DNA of 33,026 bases, taken from assembly GCA_014803985.1 (NCBI GenBank), contig JAAVAO010000005.1:1-33026 (forward strand), written 5' to 3'. The stretch's first letter is position 1. The number at the start of each line of letters is the position of its first letter. The translations under genes were made by a program, and so were the position numbers. Below the pieces are notes generated by a model. It had not been told where the DNA came from. It ran no database searches and saw only the letters and a program-made list of their open reading frames with translations. Origin of the DNA: Treponema sp. (GTDB lineage: Bacteria; Spirochaetota; Spirochaetia; Treponematales; Treponemataceae). This document shows, in pieces, positions 6,594 through 15,178 of the stretch.

Positions 6594-7574
6594 TTACCTC
6601 TCATTTCCTGTCAAATTCTTTATAGGCAGAACATTTTTCAAGTCGCTATCAATTAAATCGGACTTTTCCGATCCGTTGAAAATTTCTTCCATCGTTTCAA
6701 GATAAATGCGCTCCCGTGTAACGCGTGGAGATCTTCTATATTCTTCATACACTGCATTAAAACGAGCCACGTCTCCTCGCGCCATATTGACACGTTCCGC
6801 CGCATACCCTTCCGCCACTTGAATTTGACGGTCGGCCTCTCCCTGCGCCTTTGGAATTTCAGAGTTATAGGCTTCCTTTCCCTCGTTTATAAAGCGATTC
6901 ATATCTTGAGTCGCCTTGTTCACATCTTCAAAAGCAGCCTGAACGCCTTTTGGCGGAACTATATTTTGCAACTTCACTGCAATTACACTAATTCCCAACC
7001 CGAGCGTGTCAAAATTGGAATTCATCATATCAAGAGCCTTTTCTTCAATTTCCGAGCGGTCAGATCCCATGACACTTAAAATCGCACGGTCGCCAACAAG
7101 CTCATTTATAACAGAACGTGAAATGTCGCGAATTGTCTGCCGCCTCTCATACACTCCAAAAAGCCATTGTCGAGGATCAATTATTCTATACTGAATAATC
7201 CATTCAACGTCAACAATATTCAAGTCTCCCGTAAGCATTGAAGATTCATCTGTAACATTATTTCGATACTCATTGTTGCGCCCCGCCTTTAAAGTTGAAA
7301 ATCCAAACTGCTCCGTCTGCACAACACGAACAGGAACATTATAATTCTTGTCAATTCCAAACGGCATTTTATATTGCAACCCAGGATCTGCAGTCTTTAA
7401 ATATCGTCCAAAACGCGTAACCACCGCCTGTTCAGTTTCGTCAACAATATAAAAACTTGACACACACACTGCCAACACCGCAACAATCACAAAAAAACAT
7501 ATCCATGCGGACGGTTTAGATGCCATTCTTTTCCATCGCTGCCTTGCAGACTTCACTTTGTTTTCATCACTCAT
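6594..7574 (-). CDS. hflK: HflK, FtsH protease modulator subunit
   Basis: SPFH protein and partner of HflC in the FtsH regulatory complex. The 326 aa have a basic N-terminus, one transmembrane segment (about 23-43), then YIVDETEQAVVTRFGRYLKTADPGLQYKMPFG, the HflK-type opening. The core contains NIVDVEWIIQYRIIDP and VQAAFEDVNKATQDMNRFINEG. A coiled coil (PKAQGEADRQIQVAEGYAAER) and a short C-terminal tail follow. The ATG overlaps the stop of the upstream synthase gene by 8 nt and has GGAGG upstream, which indicates translational coupling. Confidence 0.9.
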   Translation of the reverse strand: MSDENKVKSARQRWKRMASKPSAWICFFVIVAVLAVCVSSFYIVDETEQAVVTRFGRYLKTADPGLQYKMPFGIDKNYNVPVRVVQTEQFGFSTLKAGRNNEYRNNVTDESSMLTGDLNIVDVEWIIQYRIIDPRQWLFGVYERRQTIRDISRSVINELVGDRAILSVMGSDRSEIEEKALDMMNSNFDTLGLGISVIAVKLQNIVPPKGVQAAFEDVNKATQDMNRFINEGKEAYNSEIPKAQGEADRQIQVAEGYAAERVNMARGDVARFNAVYEEYRRSPRVTRERIYLETMEEIFNGSEKSDLIDSDLKNVLPIKNLTGNER

Positions 7575-8688
7575 ATAAAAAATCCTCCAATTTCACGCCA
7601 TCACCGCTTTTCACATCACGAAAAAGTGTCTTTCCAGTAATCACAGGCAAGAACTCCGCATTAACTCCCACAGAAAGCTCTTTTTCCGTGCGCAAAAGCG
7701 CTATATCAGTCGTTGTAATTTTTTCACCCTTCTTAATAGTTCTCATATAATGCAGACTGCGGTTCGTCCGAGAATAATTTTCTTTTTCAGAGGCGGCAAG
7801 TCTTTTCACGCCATCTCCAAGACAAGCACGTATCTTTTCGGGCGAAAATGCTTCAGAAAGCTGTTCAATTATTTTTTCGCCGCCAAGCGTTTCTCCGTAG
7901 TGACGCAAAACCGCTTCCGCCTGATGCACTTCATGCACCATTTCGGAAAATGCGGCGGGTTCAAGAGCAACAGGATCATCAAGACCGTTCGTTTTTCGAC
8001 TTAATGTAATATGCTTTTCAATCACAGACGCGCCGCACATCACACTTAAAACAGGAATCAAACTTGCGTCAAGACTATGATCGCTCACTCCCGTTTCAAT
8101 TCCGAAAATATGTTTCAAGTTTGTAATAAGACGCACATTATATTCGCTTTCGGGCGCGGGATAACTGGTAACACAATGGAGAAGAGTTACATTTTCGCGT
8201 CCTATAATTTCAATTGCCACTTCAATATCAGACAAACGAGAAACGCCGCTTGAAATTATGACAGGAATTGCATTTTTTCCATCGGACTTTTGAGCGTTTC
8301 TATAATCACACAGTGCATTCAAAAGTGGATAATGATTCAATTCTGGCGAAGCAATTTTTATGTAGTCGGGATGGATTGAAAGCAATTCCCCAAGACTTTT
8401 TAATCCAAAGGGAGAGCAAACAAATGCACCGCCCTTTTTATGTGTATAGTCACAAAGTTCACGAAAAAATTCAGATCCACATTCAAGGCTTTTAAATCGA
8501 TCGTACAGACGAACAGTTCCAGTCGGAAGGGAAACGCATCCTGTATCGGGATGCAAAATCTCATCGGCATACACCCATTGAAATTTCACGGCATCCGCAC
8601 CAGACGAAAGAGAGGCATCTATCAAATCTTTCGCCTTTTCAAGAGACCCTTCATGACTTGTCCCGATTTCCGCAATTATCAAAGACAT
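7567..8688 (-). CDS. NeuB/SpsE-family nonulosonate synthase with SAF domain
   Basis: A 373-aa enzyme of the family that condenses phosphoenolpyruvate with an amino sugar to make sialic or related nonulosonic acids. Family marks are AEIGTSHEG (6-14), DAVKFQW (32-38), YIKIASPELNHYPLL, IISSGVS, LLHCVTSYP, TGVSDHS and EKHITLSR. The C-terminal part from about residue 307 (RSLHYMRTIKKGEKI ... ITGKTLFRDVKSGD) is the SAF/antifreeze-like domain that covers the active site. After EKHITLSR it reads NGLDDPVALEP in place of the common PDH-containing form. No cytidylyltransferase or other pathway gene is nearby. It lies in the secA run, 1 nt after the SH3 lipoprotein gene. Confidence 0.82.
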   Translation of the reverse strand: MSLIIAEIGTSHEGSLEKAKDLIDASLSSGADAVKFQWVYADEILHPDTGCVSLPTGTVRLYDRFKSLECGSEFFRELCDYTHKKGGAFVCSPFGLKSLGELLSIHPDYIKIASPELNHYPLLNALCDYRNAQKSDGKNAIPVIISSGVSRLSDIEVAIEIIGRENVTLLHCVTSYPAPESEYNVRLITNLKHIFGIETGVSDHSLDASLIPVLSVMCGASVIEKHITLSRKTNGLDDPVALEPAAFSEMVHEVHQAEAVLRHYGETLGGEKIIEQLSEAFSPEKIRACLGDGVKRLAASEKENYSRTNRSLHYMRTIKKGEKITTTDIALLRTEKELSVGVNAEFLPVITGKTLFRDVKSGDGVKLEDFLYE

Positions 8689-8689
8689 A

Positions 8690-9046
8690 CTATTTTAAAA
8701 GTGTAGCGGCGTTTTCCGCCTTCAACTTATTGGCGTAAACGTCAACAGCAGTTTCAGGCAGCCAGCCTCCATCAAATCCATACCAGTTTCCATCGGGAGA
8801 AAGAAATTTTCCAGTCACTTGTAGCACCGTTCCCCTTCGGCAATATCCTACTGTCTCTGCATCCCAATCGCATTCCTTTTTTAAAGAAGCGTAGGAATCA
8901 ACAACAACAGCCCAAGAAACATCATAAGCAAACGCAAGAGGCTCTGATTCGTCAAAACGAATAGTGTTGTTTTTATTGCACGAAACAAAAAAATGTAAGA
9001 AAAACAAAAGTCCTGCGAAACAGAAAGAAATCCACTTGCATTTCAT
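8690..9046 (-). CDS. Small lipoprotein with an SH3-like domain
   Basis: A 118-aa predicted lipoprotein. A charged start and hydrophobic stretch end at the lipobox FFVSC (Cys23). The rest resembles a single bacterial SH3 domain: WAVVVDSYASLKKECDWDAE, RRGTVLQVTGKF, then DGNWYGFDGGWLPETAVDVY, the usual Trp-containing final strands. Such domains bind peptidoglycan or other envelope ligands, so the likely location is the periplasmic face of a membrane. The ATG overlaps the end of the Nudix gene (ATGA), and its stop lies 1 nt before the synthase start. The ligand is unknown. Confidence 0.7.
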   Translation of the reverse strand: MKCKWISFCFAGLLFFLHFFVSCNKNNTIRFDESEPLAFAYDVSWAVVVDSYASLKKECDWDAETVGYCRRGTVLQVTGKFLSPDGNWYGFDGGWLPETAVDVYANKLKAENAATLLK

Positions 9047-9447
9047 AACGCACTCAAAAACTCCAAAACAGAAGGATAGATTTTCAAGTCGGAATCAACA
9101 AATTCATAGTCAGGAACAGAAGAAGCGTTGATCCATTTATATTCAGTATGCTCAGATAGCGTGAAAGACTTTTCCATTCCATTATGCTCAAAAACAACAA
9201 GATACGCGTCAAGAGTAAAAACCTCGCCCCTATGCTCAAACTGAATTGAAGAGATTTTTTCCTTTGCCTCAGCAACAACACCAAACTCTTCCATCATCTC
9301 GCGGGCAATAGAGTCTTTTTCATCCTCTCCCGGCTCAACTTTTCCGCCAGGAAATTCCCAACGTCCTCCCATATCGCCAACAGGATTTCTATGCGCTATA
9401 AGAATTTTTCCATCATCATAAACAATGCATGCAATAGATTTTTTCAT
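9043..9447 (-). CDS. Nudix hydrolase, MutT-like
   Basis: A 134-aa Nudix enzyme, close in size and form to MutT (8-oxo-dGTP diphosphatase, which cleans the nucleotide pool). The Nudix box is complete at residues 35-57: Gly35, Glu41, then Arg49-Glu50, Glu53-Glu54 and Gly56. The flanking GRWEFPGGKVEPGE and HTEYKWINASSVPDYEFVDSD match the MutT branch. The start has GGGGGAAG as ribosome-binding site. The stop overlaps the next start by 4 nt. Substrate by sequence alone is a guess, since many Nudix enzymes share this form. Confidence 0.85.
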   Translation of the reverse strand: MKKSIACIVYDDGKILIAHRNPVGDMGGRWEFPGGKVEPGEDEKDSIAREMMEEFGVVAEAKEKISSIQFEHRGEVFTLDAYLVVFEHNGMEKSFTLSEHTEYKWINASSVPDYEFVDSDLKIYPSVLEFLSAL

Positions 9448-9475
9448 TTTTCACTTCCCCCACAACAGCAAAGAC

Positions 9476-9868
9476 TTACAAAAATAAAACAAAAGGAAAA
9501 ACAAAATGAAGAACAGAAACAAATATACAGCCAGCTCCTATATATAGTTTGCCTTCCACAAAAACAACCTGCACCAATCCAGGAAGAACAAGTTCCTCTG
9601 AAGAGCGCGTTGAAAAGTACTGAATTAAAACGCTTGCACCTCCCAAAAGTCCCGCCAAAAACGGAAGAAAGTCTCCGAAAAATGGAATGCCGTCCATCGG
9701 AGAAAGCATTTTTATAAGAGCGACAAACAGGGCAAGCAGTCCAACAATCAATTGAAAAAGACGATCCTTTGTGTCTATAATTTTTGAAACCACAGAATTC
9801 TCATTAAAAGCCAACATAATTCCAACCAGCAAATTCAACATAACCGAAAGAAAATAAAACTGCACCAA
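9476..9868 (-). CDS. Small four-helix membrane protein, unknown function
   Basis: A 130-aa hydrophobic protein that I do not recognise. Four likely membrane segments are visible (about 3-20, 38-54, 63-85 and 108-128), with the stretch STRSSEELVLPG between the third and fourth. No catalytic motif is evident. Start choice: TTG at 9868, or GTG at 9865, follows GGGGGG at good spacing; there is no in-frame ATG at the start. It lies 20 bp after the preceding gene and 28 bp before the Nudix gene, so it is part of the same transcript. It could be an assembly or integrity factor for a membrane machine, but nothing shows this directly. Confidence 0.7.
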   Translation of the reverse strand: MVQFYFLSVMLNLLVGIMLAFNENSVVSKIIDTKDRLFQLIVGLLALFVALIKMLSPMDGIPFFGDFLPFLAGLLGGASVLIQYFSTRSSEELVLPGLVQVVFVEGKLYIGAGCIFVSVLHFVFPFVLFL

Positions 9869-9888
9869 TTTTGCATCCCCCCATCATT

Positions 9889-10467
9889 TTAACGACGTTC
9901 TATTTTTGCAGAAAACGATTTTTTTTCCGCACCCGCCGTCACATCGCAAACAACTTTAATTATATCATAGTCTGTAAACTTTGTCCTTATAAACAGTTCG
10001 TCTCCAGAAAAAATCTCCTCAATTTCAATTCTATTGGAAATTTCACCGCTCACCTCATACGCCGTAAAAACCGCAGTAATCGGAACTTGCAAAGGCTCAC
10101 TCCTCTTCAACGCCTCGTCATTCACTGCATCAAATTTTAGGCTTGCAAAAATGCTCTCTTCAAACGAAAAGGCGGAAAGAAAAGCGGATGTTCCAGCGAT
10201 TTTAGAGGCGCTTTGTCTTGAAAAAAAACTGAATATCCATATAAACGCCGCAAAAATCACAATAGAAGAAAGCATAAAACGATTTCCGCGCGTAGAAACC
10301 AAAGACTTAAACAACCCTTTTACAGGACGCGGCCCCTTCCCATTATAATAATCCTGCACAATTTGAGGGGCTTTTGCAATTCTTTCTGCGCGGTTGTAAT
10401 AATAATGAAACGGCTCTTCACCTTCCTTGTATTCAGGATGCCCCTCGTCAATCTTTGAAAAATCCAT
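9889..10467 (-). CDS. Single-pass membrane protein, unknown function
   Basis: A 192-aa protein from the ATG at 10467; a GTG at 10485 would add six residues. A hydrophilic N-terminal part includes HYYYNRAERIAKAPQ (about 21-35). One transmembrane helix follows (about 64-82, MLSSIVIFAAFIWIFSFF). The C-terminal part is mostly beta in character and probably periplasmic: FEESIFASLKFDAV, PITAVFTAYEVSG and FIRTKFTDYDIIKVVCDV. The orientation fits an envelope role. It lies between the lipoprotein gene after secA and the four-helix membrane protein. I do not recognise the family. Confidence 0.75.
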   Translation of the reverse strand: MDFSKIDEGHPEYKEGEEPFHYYYNRAERIAKAPQIVQDYYNGKGPRPVKGLFKSLVSTRGNRFMLSSIVIFAAFIWIFSFFSRQSASKIAGTSAFLSAFSFEESIFASLKFDAVNDEALKRSEPLQVPITAVFTAYEVSGEISNRIEIEEIFSGDELFIRTKFTDYDIIKVVCDVTAGAEKKSFSAKIERR

Positions 10468-10530
10468 ACAATCACCACCACACACACTTACGCATACAAT
10501 AAAAGCAAACGCTATACACCCCTTCCATTT

Positions 10531-11790
10531 TTAAAAGTGCAACACCGAATCTAGCAGCGTATCAGTTCGCCACCACACAACCTCTGCAGTATCTTTTTGC
10601 GCAATAAGCGCCGAAATAATTCCATCATGTGAAAGAGAAAGAGAATAATACAGCATTTCCTTGTGTGACAAGTCAAGATTGCGCTTTAAAACGGCTTGAG
10701 TTCCATCCTGCATAATTTCAATGCTAAAACCATTGTTTGCAGTCGCAATGATAAAAAAGAAGTAGCCGTTTCTTGTTACCCCCAAAAAGTCATACGGCAA
10801 ACGATAAGTGATTTTGCTAAAATCCTCCGTAACAGACTCCTCATAAGGCAAAATATTCACGCCCTCTCCATAAACTCCGTTTTCAATTTCAAGCGGATAA
10901 ATGCAAGACTGTATATAGTCAATTCCAGACTCAACGCGAGAATCCTTGTCAATATACGGAAGATAGTAGTCAACCTTCACATACAGTTTCTCCGCATAAC
11001 AATCAGGAACAGCATTTTCCACCGTCACATACAAATCAGATGAAGAAAGAGCAGAATTTACATTTATCCGGTCAAGTGAAATTCTCGGAATCTTTTGCAT
11101 AAGAATAGGAATTCGGTAGCGCAATTGCCCATCTTTTGAAAACCAATACACATACAGCCCTTCAAGAGTGACGCACACCACAACAAGATCATCATTTTCT
11201 GTCGTATAAACATCTTTAATATATGGAAACGGAGTTCCGCCAAAGCCCTGCTGCCCTATATATCCAATTGAAGAGCCGTCGCTTGAAAAGGAAAGCACCA
11301 CATAACTATAAACGAGATTTTCACCCTCCGCCTGCTCAGTTCTCTCTTTTGGCACAGTCGCCACAACATACATATATTTACGAGAGTCAACCGTCATTTT
11401 CCCCGTATACGTAAAAGGATACTCAACTGCTTTCCACAACCCATTGTTTGACTGTTTCAGAAGACCAGGATTTTTATCAGCATATTCATCGGCATTATAA
11501 TAAATGGCAAGCAAATCGCCATAAGAGTTTAAAGACATAATTTTCTGCGACTCACCGTTCACGATGTAAAAAAAACCATCGCGCATAGAAATATACGTTG
11601 AGTTAGCCAAAACAGAATTCTCGCCAAACAGACTTATTTGCTCCTCAAAATTTCCGTAGGAAAGTGAAAAAAGACTCTCCTCCGAAAACGAGCGCACTTG
11701 ATTAGAACGACTGCATGATGAAACACACACGGCAAATAAGAGAATGCTCAAAAAAATCGACACGGAAAAGGCAAACGGCTTTTTTTTCAT
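10531..11790 (-). CDS. Spirochaete-type lipoprotein, probable beta-propeller
   Basis: A 419-aa predicted lipoprotein: basic MKKKPF, a hydrophobic stretch and the lipobox CVSSC (Cys26). The mature part has repeating beta-rich segments such as SYISMRDGFFYIVNGESQKI-like strands, KMTVDSRKYMYVVATV and YTTENDDLVVVCVTLEGLYVYW, which suggest a propeller of the kind found in NHL/WD-type proteins. It may belong to the spirochaete lipoprotein family named after Leptospira LIC_12708, which I recall only loosely. It follows secA by 8 bp with no strong ribosome-binding site, so reinitiation after secA is likely. Function unknown. Confidence 0.75.
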   Translation of the reverse strand: MKKKPFAFSVSIFLSILLFAVCVSSCSRSNQVRSFSEESLFSLSYGNFEEQISLFGENSVLANSTYISMRDGFFYIVNGESQKIMSLNSYGDLLAIYYNADEYADKNPGLLKQSNNGLWKAVEYPFTYTGKMTVDSRKYMYVVATVPKERTEQAEGENLVYSYVVLSFSSDGSSIGYIGQQGFGGTPFPYIKDVYTTENDDLVVVCVTLEGLYVYWFSKDGQLRYRIPILMQKIPRISLDRINVNSALSSSDLYVTVENAVPDCYAEKLYVKVDYYLPYIDKDSRVESGIDYIQSCIYPLEIENGVYGEGVNILPYEESVTEDFSKITYRLPYDFLGVTRNGYFFFIIATANNGFSIEIMQDGTQAVLKRNLDLSHKEMLYYSLSLSHDGIISALIAQKDTAEVVWWRTDTLLDSVLHF

Positions 11791-11798
11791 TTCAAATT

Positions 11799-14612
11799 TT
11801 AAGCATCCCTACCACAGCACTTCTTATACTTTTTACCACTTCCGCACGGACATGGATCGTTTCGCCCAACTTTAGGCGTTGTTCTCCTAACAGTAACGGT
11901 TTGCCCGCTCGTGTGTTTTTGCATAGCCCCGTTTGCCGCCTGTTGCCGAGCCGCATACGCATTGAAATGACCGCCCGCCGCTCCCTGCGATGCTCTTGTT
12001 ATGCTTTCAGCATCTTGATGCTGTGCATTCATACCAGATTGTTTTTTGGCGGCAGATGCCTGTCGAGCGGCTATAGCCTGAGGACTCAACTGGATGCGCA
12101 CTTTAAACACGCGGCTCATAACCGACTGCCTAATATCATCAAGCATCTCATCAAACAAATTAAATCCGTCAATCTTGTATTCAGTCAGTGGATTTTTAGA
12201 ACCATAAGAGCGCAGACTAACCGCCTCGCGAAGCCCCTCAAGAGCCTCCAACTGATCAAGCCATTTTTTATCTATAACCTGAACATACTGATAGCGGATA
12301 AACATATTGAAATTCTCTTTGCCCGCAAGAGTTTCCTTTTCCGTTATATCATTTTGAAGGGCGGCCTCAAGTGCTTCTGCGGTAAATCGCTCCACAGGAA
12401 GTTGAAGGGCGAATGTATTCTTTATTTCGTTTGCCAACGCTCTTTGCGCACCCTCTTGATTTTTTCGGCTCATTCTATTGTAATCGCTAAAAATAACGTC
12501 AACAGCGTCTCTTGCATTTTCCATAACACGATCTGCAAGATTATCATCGGCTAAAATCGCATCCCTCTGCTCATAGATCACAGAACGCTGTTCATTCAAA
12601 ACATCATCATAATCAAGCAAATGCTTTCTAATTTCAAAGTTTCTGTCCTCAACCTTACTTTGTGCCTTTGCAATGCCCTTGTTAAGCCACGGATGATCAA
12701 TCGGTTCACCCGGCTGCATGCCAATTCGAGTCATCATAGCCTTCATTCTCTCGCCGCCAAACAAGCGCATCAAGTCATCGTCCATAGAAATAAAGAATTT
12801 GCTACGCCCAGGATCTCCCTGTCGTCCAGAACGTCCTCGAAGCTGATTGTCAATTCGGCGACTTTCGTGCCTTTCAGAACCAATCACATACAAACCGCCG
12901 GCATTTTTCACTTCTTCATTGTCCTTCAGCCACTTTTCCTTTTCTATTTTATACGCCGCCTCGTACTGTTCGGGCGTTGCATCAGTGCCGGCTTTTTTTT
13001 GCGCGCGGAATTCAGGATTTCCCCCAAGTTTAATATCAGTACCGCGACCAGCCATATTCGTGGCGATTGTAACCGCTCCCTTTGCCCCCGCCTCTGCAAT
13101 AATCAACGCCTCGCGCGCATGGTTTTTCGCATTTAAAACTTCGTGACGAATTCCCTTTTTAGTCAAAAGGCGGCTCAAAAGCTCAGACTTTTCAACCGAA
13201 ACCGTACCGACAAGAACAGGCTGTCCCTTGTCATGAGCAACCTTAATTTCATTACAAATCGCCTCCCACTTGTCGCTTTCGTTTAAATAGACCTCATCGT
13301 TTTCGTCAATACGAGCAACAGGTTTGTTTGTCGGAATGGCAACCACATCAAGATTATAAATTTTATTAAACTCAACCGCTTCAGTTGCAGCCGTACCAGT
13401 CATTCCCGAAAGTTTTTTATACATTCTGAAGAAATTCTGAAAAGTAATCGTAGCAAGTGTTCTGTTCCTTTGCGCAATTCTCAAATGCTCTTTCGCTTCA
13501 ATCGCCTGATGAAGACCATCTCCGTATCGTCGCCCCTCAAGAACACGACCAGTAAATTCATCGACAATTTTAACCTGCCCTTCATTCACCAAATAATCAA
13601 CATCAATTTTATACAGAACATGAGCCCTCACTGCCTGAGTAAAATAATGCACGAATTCAAAATTCTCCTCGTCAACAACAGCAGTTCCCGCGGCAATCAA
13701 GTTATGCTTATGCAAAATCTCGTCTATATGATTTATACCCGCATCGGTAAACGAAATGCGCTTTGACTTTTCGTCAACCTTATAGTCGCCCTTGATATTC
13801 TTTCGCGCATCGGCATCCATTTCAACTTCATCAGGATAATCACCAGTCTTCGGATCTTTTTCAACCTCCGTCAACTCTGAAACATACTTGTCCACCTCGT
13901 GATATTTGTATGTGTCATCCTCGCCCTGCCCCGAAATAATAAGCGGAGTTCTCGCCTCGTCAATTAAAATAGAATCGATTTCATCAACAACGCAAAAATG
14001 AAAGCCGCGTTGAACCTTTCGCGCCAAGTCAATCTGCATATTATCACGAAGATAGTCAAATCCAAACTCATTGTTCGTGCCATAAGTAATATCGCAGTTA
14101 TAAGAAGCCTTTCGAGTGTCATTGTCCATATTGGAAAGAATAGACCCCACCGTCTGCCCCATATACGCATACACAGGACGCATCCAGTCGGCATCGCGCT
14201 TTGCAAGATAATCATTCACCGTCACAACATGCACGCCCTTCCCTGCAAGAGAATTCAAGTACACAGCAGGAACGCACATAAGCGTTTTACCCTCTCCCGT
14301 TTTCATTTCAGTTATTCTTCCCGAATGCAAGACAATCGCACCCATAATCTGAACGTCATAAGCACGCTCACCCAACACACGGAACGCCGCCTCACGAGCA
14401 AGCGCAAACGCCTCCGGCAAAATATCGTCAAGGGTTTCACCATTTGAAAGTCGCTTTTTAAACAGTTCGGTTTGTCGTGGAAATTCCTCCGCAGACAAAG
14501 AATGCGCCCATTCCTCTTTTTCATTCACAAGCGCGAGAATAGGCTTCAGTTTTTTTACATCACGGTCATTCTGCGAGCCAAAAATCGCAGTCAAAATTTT
14601 ATCGATAATCAT
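11799..14612 (-). CDS. secA: Preprotein translocase ATPase SecA
   Basis: Motor ATPase that drives unfolded preproteins through SecYEG. The full length of 937 aa is present. Walker A is MKTGEGKT (103-110), the DEAD-type box [16 protein letters not shown] begins at 208, and [14 protein letters not shown] marks the second helicase domain. The C-terminus has the zinc-binding SEC-C motif (Cys921, Cys923, Cys932, Cys933), used for SecB or lipid contact. It heads the nine-gene minus-strand run to hflC. No Shine-Dalgarno precedes the ATG. Instead a good promoter ends 6 nt upstream, so the mRNA is probably leaderless. Confidence 0.98.
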   Translation of the reverse strand: MIIDKILTAIFGSQNDRDVKKLKPILALVNEKEEWAHSLSAEEFPRQTELFKKRLSNGETLDDILPEAFALAREAAFRVLGERAYDVQIMGAIVLHSGRITEMKTGEGKTLMCVPAVYLNSLAGKGVHVVTVNDYLAKRDADWMRPVYAYMGQTVGSILSNMDNDTRKASYNCDITYGTNNEFGFDYLRDNMQIDLARKVQRGFHFCVVDEIDSILIDEARTPLIISGQGEDDTYKYHEVDKYVSELTEVEKDPKTGDYPDEVEMDADARKNIKGDYKVDEKSKRISFTDAGINHIDEILHKHNLIAAGTAVVDEENFEFVHYFTQAVRAHVLYKIDVDYLVNEGQVKIVDEFTGRVLEGRRYGDGLHQAIEAKEHLRIAQRNRTLATITFQNFFRMYKKLSGMTGTAATEAVEFNKIYNLDVVAIPTNKPVARIDENDEVYLNESDKWEAICNEIKVAHDKGQPVLVGTVSVEKSELLSRLLTKKGIRHEVLNAKNHAREALIIAEAGAKGAVTIATNMAGRGTDIKLGGNPEFRAQKKAGTDATPEQYEAAYKIEKEKWLKDNEEVKNAGGLYVIGSERHESRRIDNQLRGRSGRQGDPGRSKFFISMDDDLMRLFGGERMKAMMTRIGMQPGEPIDHPWLNKGIAKAQSKVEDRNFEIRKHLLDYDDVLNEQRSVIYEQRDAILADDNLADRVMENARDAVDVIFSDYNRMSRKNQEGAQRALANEIKNTFALQLPVERFTAEALEAALQNDITEKETLAGKENFNMFIRYQYVQVIDKKWLDQLEALEGLREAVSLRSYGSKNPLTEYKIDGFNLFDEMLDDIRQSVMSRVFKVRIQLSPQAIAARQASAAKKQSGMNAQHQDAESITRASQGAAGGHFNAYAARQQAANGAMQKHTSGQTVTVRRTTPKVGRNDPCPCGSGKKYKKCCGRDA

Positions 14613-14618
14613 AATACA

Positions 14619-14647
14619 AATATATCTTTTTTTTTGAGTATAGTCAA
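14619..14647 (-). promoter_or_regulatory. Leaderless promoter of secA
   Basis: On the minus strand TTGACT (14647-14642), 17 bp and TATATT (14624-14619) are followed by only tgtatt before the ATG at 14612. Both hexamers match consensus at five of six positions. The predicted start of transcription is the first base of the start codon. Confidence 0.75.
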
Positions 14648-15104
14648 TTTTAGGCAGAAAAGTTCAAGATAAAACTTCATTGGAAGGAAGTTTCAGCGGA
14701 AAAGTCTTTTCATTTTGGGCGAGCGGCATTCACCTAAACGGGTGTTACGGGGTTCCGCTACGCTCATTCCTACGGAACAGCGGCTGCCTCATTGTAAAAC
14801 ACGCTTATCCATTTTGCAAAAAAGCGCAACTTGACTACGATTACCAACAACCGTCAAAAAAGCAAGCAGCCAGCCGCCGCCCCTCCATACCCGCGCCGGC
14901 AGAATCGTTCAGAAAGCATTTCACCACCCTCTCAAAAAGGCATATACCATTCAATCGTTGCAGAGCAAATAGAACGTTACAAATCCTCCGTCGTACTGAT
15001 TTGCAAAAGGCAAAACAAAAAAGGCTTTGCTCCGCAAAAGAAACGCAAGAACAAAGCCTTTTTGAATTTTAAGAAGGAAAAAACTGTTTTATACCCATAG
15101 ATAA
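14648..15104. repeat. Gene-free spacer between amylase and secA
   Basis: I see no credible gene here; the open frames lack family resemblance and run through repeat-like sequence. Positions 14672-14693 can form a 7-bp hairpin (AAACTTC / GAAGTTT). Positions about 14730-14790 (GGTTCCGCTACGCTCATTCC, then TACGGAACAGCGG) include an inverted repeat TTCCG/CGGAA and look like a common Treponema-type intergenic repeat. Positions 15018-15029 and 15052-15063 form a 12-bp stem (AAAAAGGCTTTG / CAAAGCCTTTTT) with T-runs on both strands, a possible second terminator for the amylase transcript. Confidence 0.5.
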
Positions 15105-15138
15105 AAAGAGAGTCATAAAAAAATTTATGACTCTCTTT
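15105..15138 (-). terminator. Bidirectional terminator downstream of the amylase gene
   Basis: AAAGAGAGTCATAAA (15105-15119) and TTTATGACTCTCTTT (15124-15138) form a perfect 15-bp stem with a 4-nt loop. T-tracts follow on both strands. It lies about 40 bp past the stop of the amylase gene. Confidence 0.85.
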
Positions 15139-15178
15139 CTTTTTTAATTACTCTTTTTATTTATGCTGACATATAAAT

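Noticed and set aside
11715..12554. Long plus-strand frame of 279 codons opposite secA
   Set aside because: It is the antisense shadow of a highly conserved gene and has no recognisable domain. Several other plus-strand frames opposite secA, amylase and vWA were dismissed for the same reason.
14680..15100. Two overlapping plus-strand frames of about 90-130 codons upstream of secA
   Set aside because: Sequence is low-complexity and repeat-like with no ribosome-binding site or domain, and it contains terminator-type hairpins.
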